A stretch of DNA of 64,000 nt from Desemzia sp045528445 (GCF_045528445.1 NZ_JBGQQU010000005.1:1-64000), one strand, 5' to 3'. Counted from the stretch's first letter, positions 25,881 to 35,594 are shown. The notes: generated by a model from the sequence alone, not told the origin. Translations and numbers: made by a program.

Positions 25881-28095
25881 CCCCTTTTGAAACCCATTTT
25901 GCTAATAACTGCTGAAATGCTGTTGTGTTGACCCATTCTGAAGAGTTTTGGACCGTATAAAGGTAACGCCCATCTCCTGTCTCTTCAGCAAATCGTAGCT
26001 GAAATGTTACTCCCTCTATTTCTATCACATCAATCTGCTGTTGAGCCCTATTTTCTGTTGATAAAAAAGTCATCGTTTGGTAATCAAATTTTTCTAGGAT
26101 TACTGTAAAATCTCCTAGCTGAACTGCTTCATTTAATTGTAATTGTGCGTACTTGCTTACCTTATTGGAAGCAGTTTTCTTCAGCAGCAATCGCTTGTGG
26201 ATATTGTCAAAGAAACGATCAAATGGAGTCACCCATGGATCGAAGAATTTCGGCAAACTACGGTTGAAACCATCGTAAATAATTTGCAAATAATTCAAAT
26301 ATACTTGCTCCGGCATTTCGTCTAAAGCTACACCATAGTCCCACTCATTTTCTCCTGAGAATACTCTTACGATTTTTCCTTTTAACTGAGCGGTGTACTC
26401 TCCTTTGGTTATTTCAAAATCCAAGACAGCGTCATCAGGAAAATAATACGGCGTCGATGCAGCAAATGATAGTCCGTTTTCAGAGATATTCTTGGTCATC
26501 ACGTCAAATTCTTTTCCTCCATAAGATATTTTTAAAGGAATTTCAGCTAAAAAGCGCTCATTTTTTCGATAGAGTGGACGTCCTAAAAAGAACAACACAG
26601 CAAACGTCAAATTGAACAAATGATTCAACAGCCAAAAAGAAATCACACTGCCATAAAAGATCTCCGAACCAAACTTCCCATAATTGAAGGTCACTAGCCC
26701 AATGACGGTCAAGATCCATAAAATCAAATGGGGCAAAACATACAGCAAATCTTTTTTAGATTGAGTAGCTGCTTTATTAGTCACTTTAAATTTAGTTTCT
26801 TTGATTCCAATTGCTTGCATCAGGACCGGCATAACCAGATAGGGAGCAAAAATCGTTTCTTGAACCTCTCCCCAACGTTGCGTTCGAATGTCACTTGCAA
26901 GATCTTGCATCGATAAATGTAAAAAGAAGTAACTAGGTAGCCAAAGCAGCAACAAAGTCCAGAAATTAGTATCCACTACTTGAATCCCAAAAACAGTAAA
27001 TAAAATAGGCGCTAAAATATACAATAACCGTCTAATGAAAGACCACCAGTATAAATAGCTGTTTAAAAAAATCAGTTTTTGCTGCAAAGATAAGCGTTTA
27101 TTTGTTAATAAGTGCAAGTTATGGACACTTTGGACAACCCCCCTGCCCCAGCGAATACGTTGTTTCAACGTACTTGGGATATCTGTCGGAGTCAATCCGC
27201 TAGCCATCGGTTCCAAGGTAGAAATGTTTTTGTATCCTTGACTATTAATTAAAGCACCCAATTCAAAATCCTCTGTGATCGTGTCCGTAGGAAAACCTCC
27301 CGCATCCACTATCGCCTGTCGGGTAATGACGGTATTTGAACCTGTATAAATTGCTGCATCATGGGCATTATTCAAGACATTGACTTCTCTAGAAAAAAAG
27401 TCTTGTTCATTGGTCATCGAAGCTTCGGAAAACAAATTGTATTGGAACAGATCAGCATTGTAAAAACTTTGAGGAGTTTGCAATAACCCTAATGGTTTAA
27501 CATTTTCTCCGGCAGCTAGTTGCTGACGGTTTTCCACAAAATAAGGCACTGTCTCCATCAAAAAGTCAGAATAGGGAATCATATCGGCATCAAATGTAGC
27601 CACCAAAGGAGAACTCGTTTGCGCTAATGCATGGTTGAGATTTCCAGATTTGGCATGTCGATTGTTTTCCAGCCCGATATGGCCAATATGAAATTTAGCA
27701 GCAAGCTCTTTCACTTCTAGACGATTCGTATCATCTGCTAAATAAATATGTACTTTGCTCTTGTCTGGATAATCTATATTTACAGCAGCGTTCACCGTCT
27801 TCAACAATAAATCGACTTCCTCATTGTGTGTTGCGATTAAGACATCGATATCCGGATAGTCTTCTAAAGGAACTTCCGGTTTGGCGATCTCTTTGGACTT
27901 GCTTTTACTCCATACCAAAATCAATCCTGTAAAATTGGACACGATCTCACTGATCCAGAGCAGAATACCAAACAGGAGCGCAAATAAAGATCCGTGAAAT
28001 GGAAGAGTGTACATACCTCTCCAAACTAGATACACCACAGAAAACAATACAGTCAATGCATACACGACTTTTTTAGAACGGCTTATTTTTTTCAT
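25846..28095 (-). CDS. Cellulose-synthase-like glycosyltransferase with PilZ-like domain
   Basis: 749 aa. Hydrophobic segments lie at residues 10-60 and about 340-500. Between them is a processive GT2 domain: DVLIATHNEE, the DAD of ATFDADMIPYSDF, TED in TDTITEDFELG and QRIRWGRG, the full D, DxD, TED, QxxRW set of BcsA-type synthases. After the second membrane block (about 505-605) lies a PilZ-like domain with RKNER (RxxxR) and NISENGLSF (NxSxxG), the two c-di-GMP contact motifs. So it probably polymerises a sugar from a UDP-sugar and may be controlled by c-di-GMP. No GGDEF or EAL gene is in the window. The sugar is unknown. Middle gene of a three-gene operon, 4 nt after the GT2-GtrA gene. Confidence 0.85.
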   Translation of the reverse strand: MKKISRSKKVVYALTVLFSVVYLVWRGMYTLPFHGSLFALLFGILLWISEIVSNFTGLILVWSKSKSKEIAKPEVPLEDYPDIDVLIATHNEEVDLLLKTVNAAVNIDYPDKSKVHIYLADDTNRLEVKELAAKFHIGHIGLENNRHAKSGNLNHALAQTSSPLVATFDADMIPYSDFLMETVPYFVENRQQLAAGENVKPLGLLQTPQSFYNADLFQYNLFSEASMTNEQDFFSREVNVLNNAHDAAIYTGSNTVITRQAIVDAGGFPTDTITEDFELGALINSQGYKNISTLEPMASGLTPTDIPSTLKQRIRWGRGVVQSVHNLHLLTNKRLSLQQKLIFLNSYLYWWSFIRRLLYILAPILFTVFGIQVVDTNFWTLLLLWLPSYFFLHLSMQDLASDIRTQRWGEVQETIFAPYLVMPVLMQAIGIKETKFKVTNKAATQSKKDLLYVLPHLILWILTVIGLVTFNYGKFGSEIFYGSVISFWLLNHLFNLTFAVLFFLGRPLYRKNERFLAEIPLKISYGGKEFDVMTKNISENGLSFAASTPYYFPDDAVLDFEITKGEYTAQLKGKIVRVFSGENEWDYGVALDEMPEQVYLNYLQIIYDGFNRSLPKFFDPWVTPFDRFFDNIHKRLLLKKTASNKVSKYAQLQLNEAVQLGDFTVILEKFDYQTMTFLSTENRAQQQIDVIEIEGVTFQLRFAEETGDGRYLYTVQNSSEWVNTTAFQQLLAKWVSKGDEDVAVDDFAY

Positions 28096-28099
28096 CTGT

Positions 28100-29137
28100 T
28101 CACCTCTTAAAAATGTAGTTCTTTTGAATGTAGTAGCTCAAAAAGAACAACAAACTATCTATCATGATTTTAAAGTATACTGTGTCTCCCACTATAAAGA
28201 GTGAGTGGACCATATAGACTAGTAAGGCAGACACTATGATTTGTGCACAAACCAGTCCAAAATAATGGTAAAAACTATTTTTATTCTGTTGTGAAAAGAC
28301 ATACTCTCGGTTCACATAATAATTGAACACTGCTGAAACCAAACGGGCTGCTATCGAAGCGATGAAAATCGATGACAGGTCAACTTGATCCAGCAAATGA
28401 ATCAACACCGCATAGACCACTACATCTACGATAAAAGATGACACAGAAGACAAAAGATACTTGATAAACACTCCATAAATGGCTACAGAATCTGCTACAA
28501 CTCTAAAATGCGAGGAGGCATTTTCAGCAATATAGATAGTCTCGATAGGCTGACAGAGAATAGTTCGCTGCTGCTTTTTCGTTTCAATCAACATGTTTGT
28601 CTCATACTCAAAACGCTCCCCAGCTACTTCTATTAATTGAGGCATAAAAGACTTGGGAATCACCCGCAGACCTGTTTGAGTATCTTCAATATCGAGACCA
28701 ATAGAGAGACGCAATACATTTCGGGTCAAAACATTCCCGAATTTGCTGCGAAAAGGAACTTTCTTATCAAACTTTCTAGTCCCTAATATCAAAGCATCAG
28801 GATACTCTTTAGCCAACTGAATACAACTTACCATATCGGCATAACTGTGCTGTCCATCTGAATCAATAGTCACCATATGTTCGGCTTCTGGCATCTCCTT
28901 CAAAATAAACTGCATAGCTGTTTTCAAGACAGCTCCTTTTCCTTTATTTTCTTTATGTATCAACAACTGATCAACATACTTCTCAGCTCTTTTAAAAATG
29001 GCGTCATATTCCGAACTGCTCCCATCATTGATGAGCAAGATCGGCAATTTCGTTTCTTTTTTACGAATAGACGCTAATAAATTCAATAATTTTACATCCG
29101 GATCTAAAGACGGAATCACAATCACCGTGTCCCTCAT
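28100..29137 (-). CDS. GT2 glycosyltransferase fused to GtrA-like domain
   Basis: 345 aa. Residues 1-215 are a dolichyl-phosphate-mannose-synthase-like GT2 domain: VIVIPSLDPD, LINDGSSSEYD, TIDSDGQHSYADM (DxD) and EDTQTGLRVIPK. Residues 225-345 have four hydrophobic segments of GtrA type, including IAARLVSAVFNYYVNREYVF, typical of this family. The protein likely loads a sugar onto undecaprenyl phosphate and helps flip it; the GT-C-like membrane protein two genes later could be the acceptor-side transferase (inference). First gene of the operon; an AT-rich inverted repeat lies upstream. Confidence 0.85.
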   Translation of the reverse strand: MRDTVIVIPSLDPDVKLLNLLASIRKKETKLPILLINDGSSSEYDAIFKRAEKYVDQLLIHKENKGKGAVLKTAMQFILKEMPEAEHMVTIDSDGQHSYADMVSCIQLAKEYPDALILGTRKFDKKVPFRSKFGNVLTRNVLRLSIGLDIEDTQTGLRVIPKSFMPQLIEVAGERFEYETNMLIETKKQQRTILCQPIETIYIAENASSHFRVVADSVAIYGVFIKYLLSSVSSFIVDVVVYAVLIHLLDQVDLSSIFIASIAARLVSAVFNYYVNREYVFSQQNKNSFYHYFGLVCAQIIVSALLVYMVHSLFIVGDTVYFKIMIDSLLFFLSYYIQKNYIFKR

Positions 29138-29267
29138 GTACTTCTTTCCTTTCCCTTAATCAAGATTACTCTGTACATCGAACAAAATCTGTTATTTACT
29201 GCTCCATTTCTCTCTTGATAAAGGCTTTTTTTGATTTAAAAATAACTTGTTTTATACTTTTGGAAAA

Positions 29268-29335
29268 ATCTTTTTTATTCTACCTATGGGTTGATTTAAA
29301 AGCAATCTTTTAATATAAGTAGAATAAAAAAAGAT
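29268..29335. repeat. AT-rich inverted repeat upstream of glycosyltransferase operon
   Basis: ATCTTTTTTATTCTAC (29268-29283) is matched by GTAGAATAAAAAAAGAT (29319-29335), identical complement apart from one extra A, with 35 nt between. It lies about 130 nt upstream of the operon's first start codon. It could be an operator or a leader hairpin. Confidence 0.6.
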
Positions 29336-29421
29336 GCGTTGTGCTAACAATTTTGACACAACTAGATCCTTATGGTGTCTGAAAAATGCCTACTCCTTAA
29401 TAAATCTTTATTTCAAACAAG

Positions 29422-29464
29422 ATAAAAAAGCAGGAATCTAAATTAAGACCCCAGCTTCTTCATT
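29422..29464 (-). terminator. Probable terminator of the DUF2207 gene
   Basis: On the minus strand AGAAGCTGGGGTCTTAA can fold with TTTAGATTCCTGCTTTTTT (imperfect stem, T-run). It lies about 25 nt past the stop. Stem quality is moderate. Confidence 0.5.
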
Positions 29465-29486
29465 CTATTTCATTTCCATGACAGGC

Positions 29487-31268
29487 TTAGCGCGCTCCGC
29501 CACCGCCGCCACCACCAGCACCGGCTCCGCCTCCAAATGAGGTAGCGCCGCCTGTACCGCCTGCTGCTCCGATAGACATAGACGAATGGAAGCCACCGCT
29601 GTCTAAGCCGCTTGACCAATTTTGTCTAAATCCGTATGCTCCATTCCAATACCAATAGTAATAGACAAACTGGCTTTCTTCGTAATGATCCGTTGGTTCA
29701 GGCATCAATTCCTTAAACTGCTCTGTAATTTCTGCACTTCGATAATACAACGTGCTCCACAACATAAATTCTTCCACTGTTATACGGGCAGCTTGATGTT
29801 GTACATCTTTTAAATCTATCTGTTCTAAATAATTATCAAACTGGACTAAACGATCATACAACTGATCGCCCTCCTCATTTGCAATGGCAACTTCATGATC
29901 TTGTCCCCACACAGTTACCTCATCAAATCGGAGCAATCCTTTTTCTTCCAAGTAATCCTTTGAATAGTCAATCAAATAATTCGCATACTCTTCCACTTCT
30001 TTGGCATGTTCTTTAGCCCATTTTTTCATACTGTCATCTGTGACCCTGCCCGTCGTATCCGCAGCATCCAACAGCATTACCCACAAGCCCATTTCATAGG
30101 TCACTTCTTGATCCAATGGCAGATTTTCTGCAATCTCCGCAAATGAAATCCGATACCGTTGTCTCACTGTTTCATAATCAGCAATCTGGATCACTGTATC
30201 AAATTTCTCGTTAAAGACCGCTTCTTTCTTTGTCGTAACGACTTGGATTCTTTTTTCATTTGCCCACTTCAATAGATACGCAGAGAAGTAATCTTCAAAG
30301 TACCCTTTTCCTATTTCATGTAGGAAATAAGCGATTCCCGCTAAATCGTCTTCATGAAATGGAATTTCCTCATACACTATTTTCTTATTGTCTGAAAGTC
30401 GAGTTGTACCGTTACGCATTTGACCAGCCGCTTCTTTAGCATTTTTAACTTTTAGTGAATAAGCAACTGCCGCAGATCCTCCTCCGAAAGCTAGCGTTCC
30501 GATTCCTAAAACCAATATTATCGGAATCGTATCCGAAGTAGCTTCTTTGTTGTACGTCGAACCATCCATCGCCATCTCGCGTTGTTCATCTAACGTCATA
30601 TTGACACTGGCTTGCGTTTGGAAAAATCCAGACTGAAATTGCGCCAACACGATCACATCATTGCTGTCGCCTACTTCTTCCGCAGCTTCCCAAATGATAT
30701 TCCCATTTACTAATTGAATGTCTCCGTCAAATCCAAAACCCCAAAACCTGACATCTTCTTCTGTAAAAGGTGCCGGACCAGCTATCTCCATTGTCAAATT
30801 CTCAGCTGGAATATCAGAAAATGTATCAAAGTTCCACAATAAAGCTTGTCCATCTTCCAGTTCTCGCACCAGATTAGAGAGGCTGTAAGTCACTTCATAA
30901 GTATTATCCCCGTATTCTCCAATTCCCCAAACCAATTCCAACCCATCACCGGTATCAATAACTCCGTATTTGCCCGCTTTTTCTTCTCGTGAATCATCTG
31001 AATCCCAATCTGTCACCTCTTCATACCCGGCTACTGAGAAATCCAATAGTTCCGAATCCTGCATTGCTTCCAATACAATAAATAATTCTGTTCCATCATC
31101 CATCGACATTTCACGATGCTCCGTTACGGTACCCGATCCGTCTTCTTGTAAATCTACCCTGATATCAATATCCGTCAATTGATTTTCAGCCGATACCGTC
31201 TCTGCTAATGCTACATTGAGCAACAAACCTAGACCGATTGTCCAAGCTGTTTTCCCTGCTTTTCCCAT
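29487..31268 (-). CDS. DUF2207 predicted membrane protein
   Basis: 593 aa. Residues 1-28 are a signal peptide (hydrophobic WTIGLGLLLNVALA, ending near VSAEN). An extracellular N-terminal domain follows (30-225), rich in Asp/Glu and opening ITDIDIRVDLQEDGSGTVTEH-like (seen as DIDIRVDLQEDGSGTVTE). A membrane segment lies near 250-270 (IPIILVLGIGTLAFGGGSAA), then a cytoplasmic part. The C-terminus is a low-complexity Gly-rich tail of about 25 residues, usual for DUF2207. Only one internal membrane segment is obvious, fewer than in some relatives. Function unknown. Single gene. Confidence 0.8.
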   Translation of the reverse strand: MGKAGKTAWTIGLGLLLNVALAETVSAENQLTDIDIRVDLQEDGSGTVTEHREMSMDDGTELFIVLEAMQDSELLDFSVAGYEEVTDWDSDDSREEKAGKYGVIDTGDGLELVWGIGEYGDNTYEVTYSLSNLVRELEDGQALLWNFDTFSDIPAENLTMEIAGPAPFTEEDVRFWGFGFDGDIQLVNGNIIWEAAEEVGDSNDVIVLAQFQSGFFQTQASVNMTLDEQREMAMDGSTYNKEATSDTIPIILVLGIGTLAFGGGSAAVAYSLKVKNAKEAAGQMRNGTTRLSDNKKIVYEEIPFHEDDLAGIAYFLHEIGKGYFEDYFSAYLLKWANEKRIQVVTTKKEAVFNEKFDTVIQIADYETVRQRYRISFAEIAENLPLDQEVTYEMGLWVMLLDAADTTGRVTDDSMKKWAKEHAKEVEEYANYLIDYSKDYLEEKGLLRFDEVTVWGQDHEVAIANEEGDQLYDRLVQFDNYLEQIDLKDVQHQAARITVEEFMLWSTLYYRSAEITEQFKELMPEPTDHYEESQFVYYYWYWNGAYGFRQNWSSGLDSGGFHSSMSIGAAGGTGGATSFGGGAGAGGGGGGGAR

Positions 31269-31526
31269 CCATACCTACCCTCTTTCTCCTTTTATTTTTT
31301 GAAGTCCAATACACGTACCATTGATTATTTTCAGTATACCAAAAGTATGACCGACAATTAATTAGAACCCATCTTTTTGCAGATTTTTGTGCTTTTTTGA
31401 GCAAAAAAAGCTTTTATTTCAAATGTTCCAAATAGATGGAATTTTTTTAATCTTCATACGCTTATATCTAAATTTATGCTATTCTTAACAGGACTTTGTT
31501 TTAAAGAGTTTTTTAGGAGGTTTTGA

Positions 31527-32837
31527 ATGCGTACGAAAGATATTTTTATTGTTGGTTTTATGCTGTTTGCCATGTTTTTTGGAGCAGGAAATTTAATTTT
31601 CCCACCAGCATTAGGTTTTCAGAGCGGTGAATTTTTTTGGCCGGCTATTTTAGGATTTATTTTAACAGGTGTCGGTTTACCCTTATTAAGCGTGATCATT
31701 GGTTCAATTTCAGAACATGGGTATAAAGAATCACTAAATAAAATTCACCCTGCCTATTCCGTCACTTTTTTAGCGGTGATTTATTTAACAATCGGTCCAT
31801 TTTTTGCTATCCCAAGAACGGCAACGACTGCCTACGAAATGGGGGTTGTCCCATTCTTAAACGAATCGAACGGATTAAGTTTGTTTATCTTCTCTGTCTT
31901 GTTCTTTTTTTTGGTCTTATGGATTGCCTTAAATCCTGCTGATTTGAGCGACCGCATTGGGAAATATTTAACCCCCACATTGTTGTTTGTGATTCTATTG
32001 TTGTTTTTTCGAGCTTTGTTCATGTATTTTACCAATGATCCGCAAACTGCATCGACAGAGTTTACTATGGAAGTTCCCTTTATCAAAGGGTTCACAGAAG
32101 GTTACCTGACAATGGATGCCATTGGTGCGATTGCCTTTTCCATCATTGTACTCAATTCGATTCGGAGCCTTGGAATCACTAATAAAAAAGAGTTGTTGGC
32201 AGGTACGATAAAATCTGCAGTGTTAGCAGCCATCCTACTTGGGTTGATTTACGGAGGATTAGGCTGGATTAGTAACCGTGTAGCTCTTGATACGGTTGTT
32301 CCCGATAATCAAAATGCCGGCACGTTTTTATTGCAGTACATCTCGAATGATGCCTTTGGTTCTTTGGGTATTGTTTTACTGGGAGTCATTGTATTTTTAG
32401 CTTGTTTGACCACTGCTACCGGATTGATCGCTGCCGTCAGCGAATACTTTAACAGCCTGATTCCATCCATCTCTTATAAGAGCTTTGCGATCATCTTTAC
32501 AGTTCTCTCTCTCGTTCTCGCAAATCAAGGATTGGATCAAGTCATTGAAACCAGCGTGCCGGTTTTGAGTATTATTTATCCTATTTCTATCTCAACAGTT
32601 TTATTGATTGCATTTACGTTCTTTGTTTCTTCTCCGAGAATTAGTTTGCAGCTTCCTCTGATCTTGATTACAATAGAGAGTCTGTTTTCCGTAGCACATA
32701 AAAGCGGTTGGATAGCTTTGGACTGGATGGAACATTTACCCCTTTACGAATATCAATTAGAATGGATTCCTCTGTTAGTGATTGGCTCCGTCGCTGGTTA
32801 TTTAGCAGGTTGGAAGCAATCTAGAGTTCAGTATTAA
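31527..32837 (+). CDS. brnQ: Branched-chain amino acid:cation symporter
   Basis: 436-aa LIVCS-family transporter importing Leu, Ile and Val with Na+ or H+. The N-terminus FMLFAMFFGAGNLIFPPALG is the family signature, and about 12 hydrophobic segments follow with FFAIPRTATTAYEMGV in TM3. GGAGG precedes the ATG. The leader shows no T-box or other recognised element. Single gene with a terminator behind it. Confidence 0.93.
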   Translation: MRTKDIFIVGFMLFAMFFGAGNLIFPPALGFQSGEFFWPAILGFILTGVGLPLLSVIIGSISEHGYKESLNKIHPAYSVTFLAVIYLTIGPFFAIPRTATTAYEMGVVPFLNESNGLSLFIFSVLFFFLVLWIALNPADLSDRIGKYLTPTLLFVILLLFFRALFMYFTNDPQTASTEFTMEVPFIKGFTEGYLTMDAIGAIAFSIIVLNSIRSLGITNKKELLAGTIKSAVLAAILLGLIYGGLGWISNRVALDTVVPDNQNAGTFLLQYISNDAFGSLGIVLLGVIVFLACLTTATGLIAAVSEYFNSLIPSISYKSFAIIFTVLSLVLANQGLDQVIETSVPVLSIIYPISISTVLLIAFTFFVSSPRISLQLPLILITIESLFSVAHKSGWIALDWMEHLPLYEYQLEWIPLLVIGSVAGYLAGWKQSRVQY

Positions 32838-32849
32838 TTGTAATTAAGC

Positions 32850-32888
32850 TAAGAACTTCATTTATTGCAGATTCTTAGTTTTTTTATG
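32850..32888 (+). terminator. Terminator of brnQ
   Basis: CTAAGAA and TTCTTAG pair around a loop of about 15 nt, followed by seven T. Confidence 0.75.
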
Positions 32889-32915
32889 AGCTTAACGAAG
32901 CTGGTTCGCATTTAC

Positions 32916-33005
32916 GTTCCCTAAAAGTGTTTTAGTGATAGAAAAGGGAACATAAAAGTAGTTTTCGTTCCTTTTAGACGTCATTTCGTAAAAAAAAAAG
33001 GAACG
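32916..33005. repeat. Two adjacent GTTCC/GGAAC hairpins, intergenic
   Basis: GTTCCCT (32916-32922) pairs with AGGGAAC (32945-32951). Directly after, CGTTCCTTTT (32966-32975) pairs with AAAAGGAACG (32996-33005). Further GAACGCAA words follow at 33001-33008 and 33051-33058 and GTTCGCATTT lies at 32904, so the GAACG word recurs in both orientations through 32904-33060. No coding potential was seen. Confidence 0.55.
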
Positions 33006-33184
33006 CAACTAAGTTTTGCATCCCTTTATAAAGCAACTATTCTCAAAAAGAGAACGCAAATTTGCTACAGCTCATTATTTGTGAAGAAAATAAATTTTTT
33101 TTAACTTCTGGTCAAAAATCAGCCATTGAAATGATAAACTAACGGATAGAAGTTTAAAATCAAACCAATAAGGAAGATGATGAC

Positions 33185-34657
33185 GTGAAGAAAAAGAATA
33201 CGATTTGGCGTGCTTTGGTATGGAATCCATTTGTTGTGATCATTTATGGAGTAGTTTGTTACTATCTCTATTTTTTGGCACAATATGGTGGTGTGTCTAG
33301 AAGAGCACCCATTATTTTAGTTGGAGCTTTGATATTGGCAGGCTGGTTGATTGGTTGTTTGATCAAATACAGATCCTCAGTCAAAAAAGGCTCCGTCCCT
33401 TTTGGAAAGATCGTTTCTCCTGCACTGAAAAATATCAGCAAATGGTGGGTTCGATTCGCTGCAGTACTGCTCGTATTGATCACTCTAGTAACGGGGTTTA
33501 ATATCTACCAGAGTGCCACCAATTTTCAGGGCAAACTAGCTTTTATAATTGATGATTGGGTGAATACCCGTACAGTTGAATTTTCACATAATAATCTATA
33601 CGAAAACGGATTAGACGGCTTATTAGGGGATATCCAGCGAGAAGTTTCTTTACCAAATGAGTTGTATGTAAGCGATGAAGTGGAGATTACATTTGATCAA
33701 ACCGGACAGATCACGGATGTCTATGCCTTTTTGTATGGTTTAAATAAAAATAACGAGACGGAAAGTTTTTTGATCGATTACGACAATTCAAAAAGCAAGG
33801 ACCTGACGATTTATTTAAACGGATTTGCGGATCCGAATTTTGAGGAAGAACAGCAATTGCAGCCATTGATCAACGCTCTCAAAGTGCTGCCTATACAAGA
33901 AACGATCAGTGACTGGAATGAAGAATCTTTTGGCATCTATTATGCTGGTTACCGCAGCTGGGGATACAATCTGGAAGGCATTACCTACTTTAACGAGAAA
34001 GGCGACACCAATATATTAAACCGAGCAGAAGGAGAAATAGCCGGTTACACCGTTTCCGTGTATACTCCTGATAATGAAGCTAATATACCGGTCCGATTCA
34101 TTGATCCTTCTATAGCTGCTCCTGCTCTGAGTGCAGAAGAACAGTTCCAGATAGCAGATCAAGAAACGTACACGCCTGATGACGAGTTTTTCTATTTCAA
34201 TGAACAATTCGGCTATCAGTTAGCAGTTGTAGATTCAGCTGCGAGCAGTCGCTTTTACGTTCTTCAGCAGACCTTGGATGGTGGAGAAACATGGGAAATC
34301 TTCAACTCAGACCCATTCTTAGGCAGTATCGGCGTTTCCACAGGTATTACCTTTATTAACGAACAAATTGGATTTATCGGTCTTTCTCATAGCGGAAGCA
34401 CTTATGCAGATCTGTATCGGACGATGGATGGCGGGGTGACATTTGAACAAGTGACATTGCCTCTCGTTGAAGTTCCGCTCACGGATGAGGAAAAATATGC
34501 AGCTTTTGATTTTCCAGAAATGCCTTACGAAGAAAACGGAACACTTTATCTATTGGTCAATCAGGGTCAAGATGGGGATTACAATGGCAACAACAAACTG
34601 CTGCTCCTCTCTGTGGATAATGGAGAGACTTGGGAGTTTGCAGAAGAGGTTTGGTAG
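33185..34657 (+). CDS. Membrane-anchored protein with BNR-type repeats
   Basis: 490 aa. Three hydrophobic segments lie at about residues 15-33, 42-62 and 90-108; the rest is extracellular. The C-terminal half carries BNR/YCF48-like repeats: TLDGGETWEIF, TMDGGVTFEQV and SVDNGETWEF, with the GFI-type strand NEQIGFIGL between them. These form beta-propeller blades in sialidases and photosystem assembly factors; here there are about three. The start is a GTG at 33185 or nearby; GGAAG lies upstream. I do not recognise a specific function. Single gene. Confidence 0.7.
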   Translation: MKKKNTIWRALVWNPFVVIIYGVVCYYLYFLAQYGGVSRRAPIILVGALILAGWLIGCLIKYRSSVKKGSVPFGKIVSPALKNISKWWVRFAAVLLVLITLVTGFNIYQSATNFQGKLAFIIDDWVNTRTVEFSHNNLYENGLDGLLGDIQREVSLPNELYVSDEVEITFDQTGQITDVYAFLYGLNKNNETESFLIDYDNSKSKDLTIYLNGFADPNFEEEQQLQPLINALKVLPIQETISDWNEESFGIYYAGYRSWGYNLEGITYFNEKGDTNILNRAEGEIAGYTVSVYTPDNEANIPVRFIDPSIAAPALSAEEQFQIADQETYTPDDEFFYFNEQFGYQLAVVDSAASSRFYVLQQTLDGGETWEIFNSDPFLGSIGVSTGITFINEQIGFIGLSHSGSTYADLYRTMDGGVTFEQVTLPLVEVPLTDEEKYAAFDFPEMPYEENGTLYLLVNQGQDGDYNGNNKLLLLSVDNGETWEFAEEVW

Positions 34658-34676
34658 AGAATGAATCAGAGCCTTT

Positions 34677-34719
34677 AGAAAAGAACGATAACCATCGAAA
34701 TGGTTATCGTTCTTTTTAT
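34677..34719. terminator. Bidirectional terminator
   Basis: AAAAGAACGATAACCAT pairs exactly with ATGGTTATCGTTCTTTT around CGAA, with T-runs on both strands, between convergent genes. Confidence 0.88.
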
Positions 34720-35522
34720 TTCTGTATAAACCGCAGCATTGCACGATTCAATTTGTCTGTTTCATCATGAAAAATCGCATGTCCGCTCTTTCTAAAGGGA
34801 ACCACAAAATGTTGCGGGATCAACGCTGCCATTTCTTCCACCATTTCATAAGAACACACTCGATCTTTTTCTCCATGACAAATCAATGTAGAGACAGCGA
34901 TTTTTTCAAGGTCAACGCTTACCTCTTCATCACGCAAAGCCAAAGCTGACAAAATCAGTGCATAAGAAGACGCTGACCAAGCCAAACTACTGAGCCAATC
35001 TTTGTAAGCGGCATAAGGCTTCTCATGAAATAACTGTTTAATGTAGTCTTGGATCATCCTAGGTCGATCCGTTTGCATTTGCTCGATCCAGTCGGTAACC
35101 TCGGCTTTTTTTATACCGGTCAGATAATACGACTTTTTTGCAAATTGAGGAGCTGCTGCACTAATCAAGATCACTTTTTCCACACCAAATCCATCATGAT
35201 GAGCCATATAGCGAGCTGCAACTGCACCACCCATTGAGAATCCAACCAAGATAACCTTCTCAATATGAAGTTCTTCTAAGACAACTCTGACATCATCAGC
35301 CAATGTATTGTAGTTATAATCCTCTATCACCAGATCAGAAATCCCAAAGCCGCGGAAATCAATCCCTACTATTCGGTAACCTCGTGGTAAAAAATAGTTG
35401 TACTGGTATTCAAACATTTGTTGGTTGAACGGCCATCCATGTAAGAAAACAATCGGCTTCCCTTCGCCTAAATCTTCAACTGCGATAGTTGCTGCATGTT
35501 TCCCTTTGATTATTTTTTTCAT
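34716..35522 (-). CDS. Alpha/beta-fold hydrolase
   Basis: 268 aa, cytoplasmic serine hydrolase. The oxyanion segment is FLHGWPFNQQMFEYQ, the nucleophile elbow VGFSMGGAVA (Ser near residue 93), the acid is in CHGEKDRVCSYEM and the His in KSGHAIFHDE. The lid region between strands 6 and 7 is helical, as in haloperoxidase/esterase relatives. The frame opens at 35588, but AGGGGG 7 nt before the ATG at 35522 sets the start. Substrate unknown. Its neighbours give no hint. Confidence 0.87.
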   Translation of the reverse strand: MKKIIKGKHAATIAVEDLGEGKPIVFLHGWPFNQQMFEYQYNYFLPRGYRIVGIDFRGFGISDLVIEDYNYNTLADDVRVVLEELHIEKVILVGFSMGGAVAARYMAHHDGFGVEKVILISAAAPQFAKKSYYLTGIKKAEVTDWIEQMQTDRPRMIQDYIKQLFHEKPYAAYKDWLSSLAWSASSYALILSALALRDEEVSVDLEKIAVSTLICHGEKDRVCSYEMVEEMAALIPQHFVVPFRKSGHAIFHDETDKLNRAMLRFIQK

Positions 35523-35594
35523 CTGGAGTCCCCCTATTCCCTTCTTCAGTATAATAAAAGACTCTTTTTTCAAAGAAATAATGCTCATCCTAAA

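Noticed and set aside
31388..31526. T-box leader before brnQ
   Set aside because: No T-box sequence (TGGNACCGCG-like) or specifier stem was found; only an AT-rich region with a ribosome binding site.
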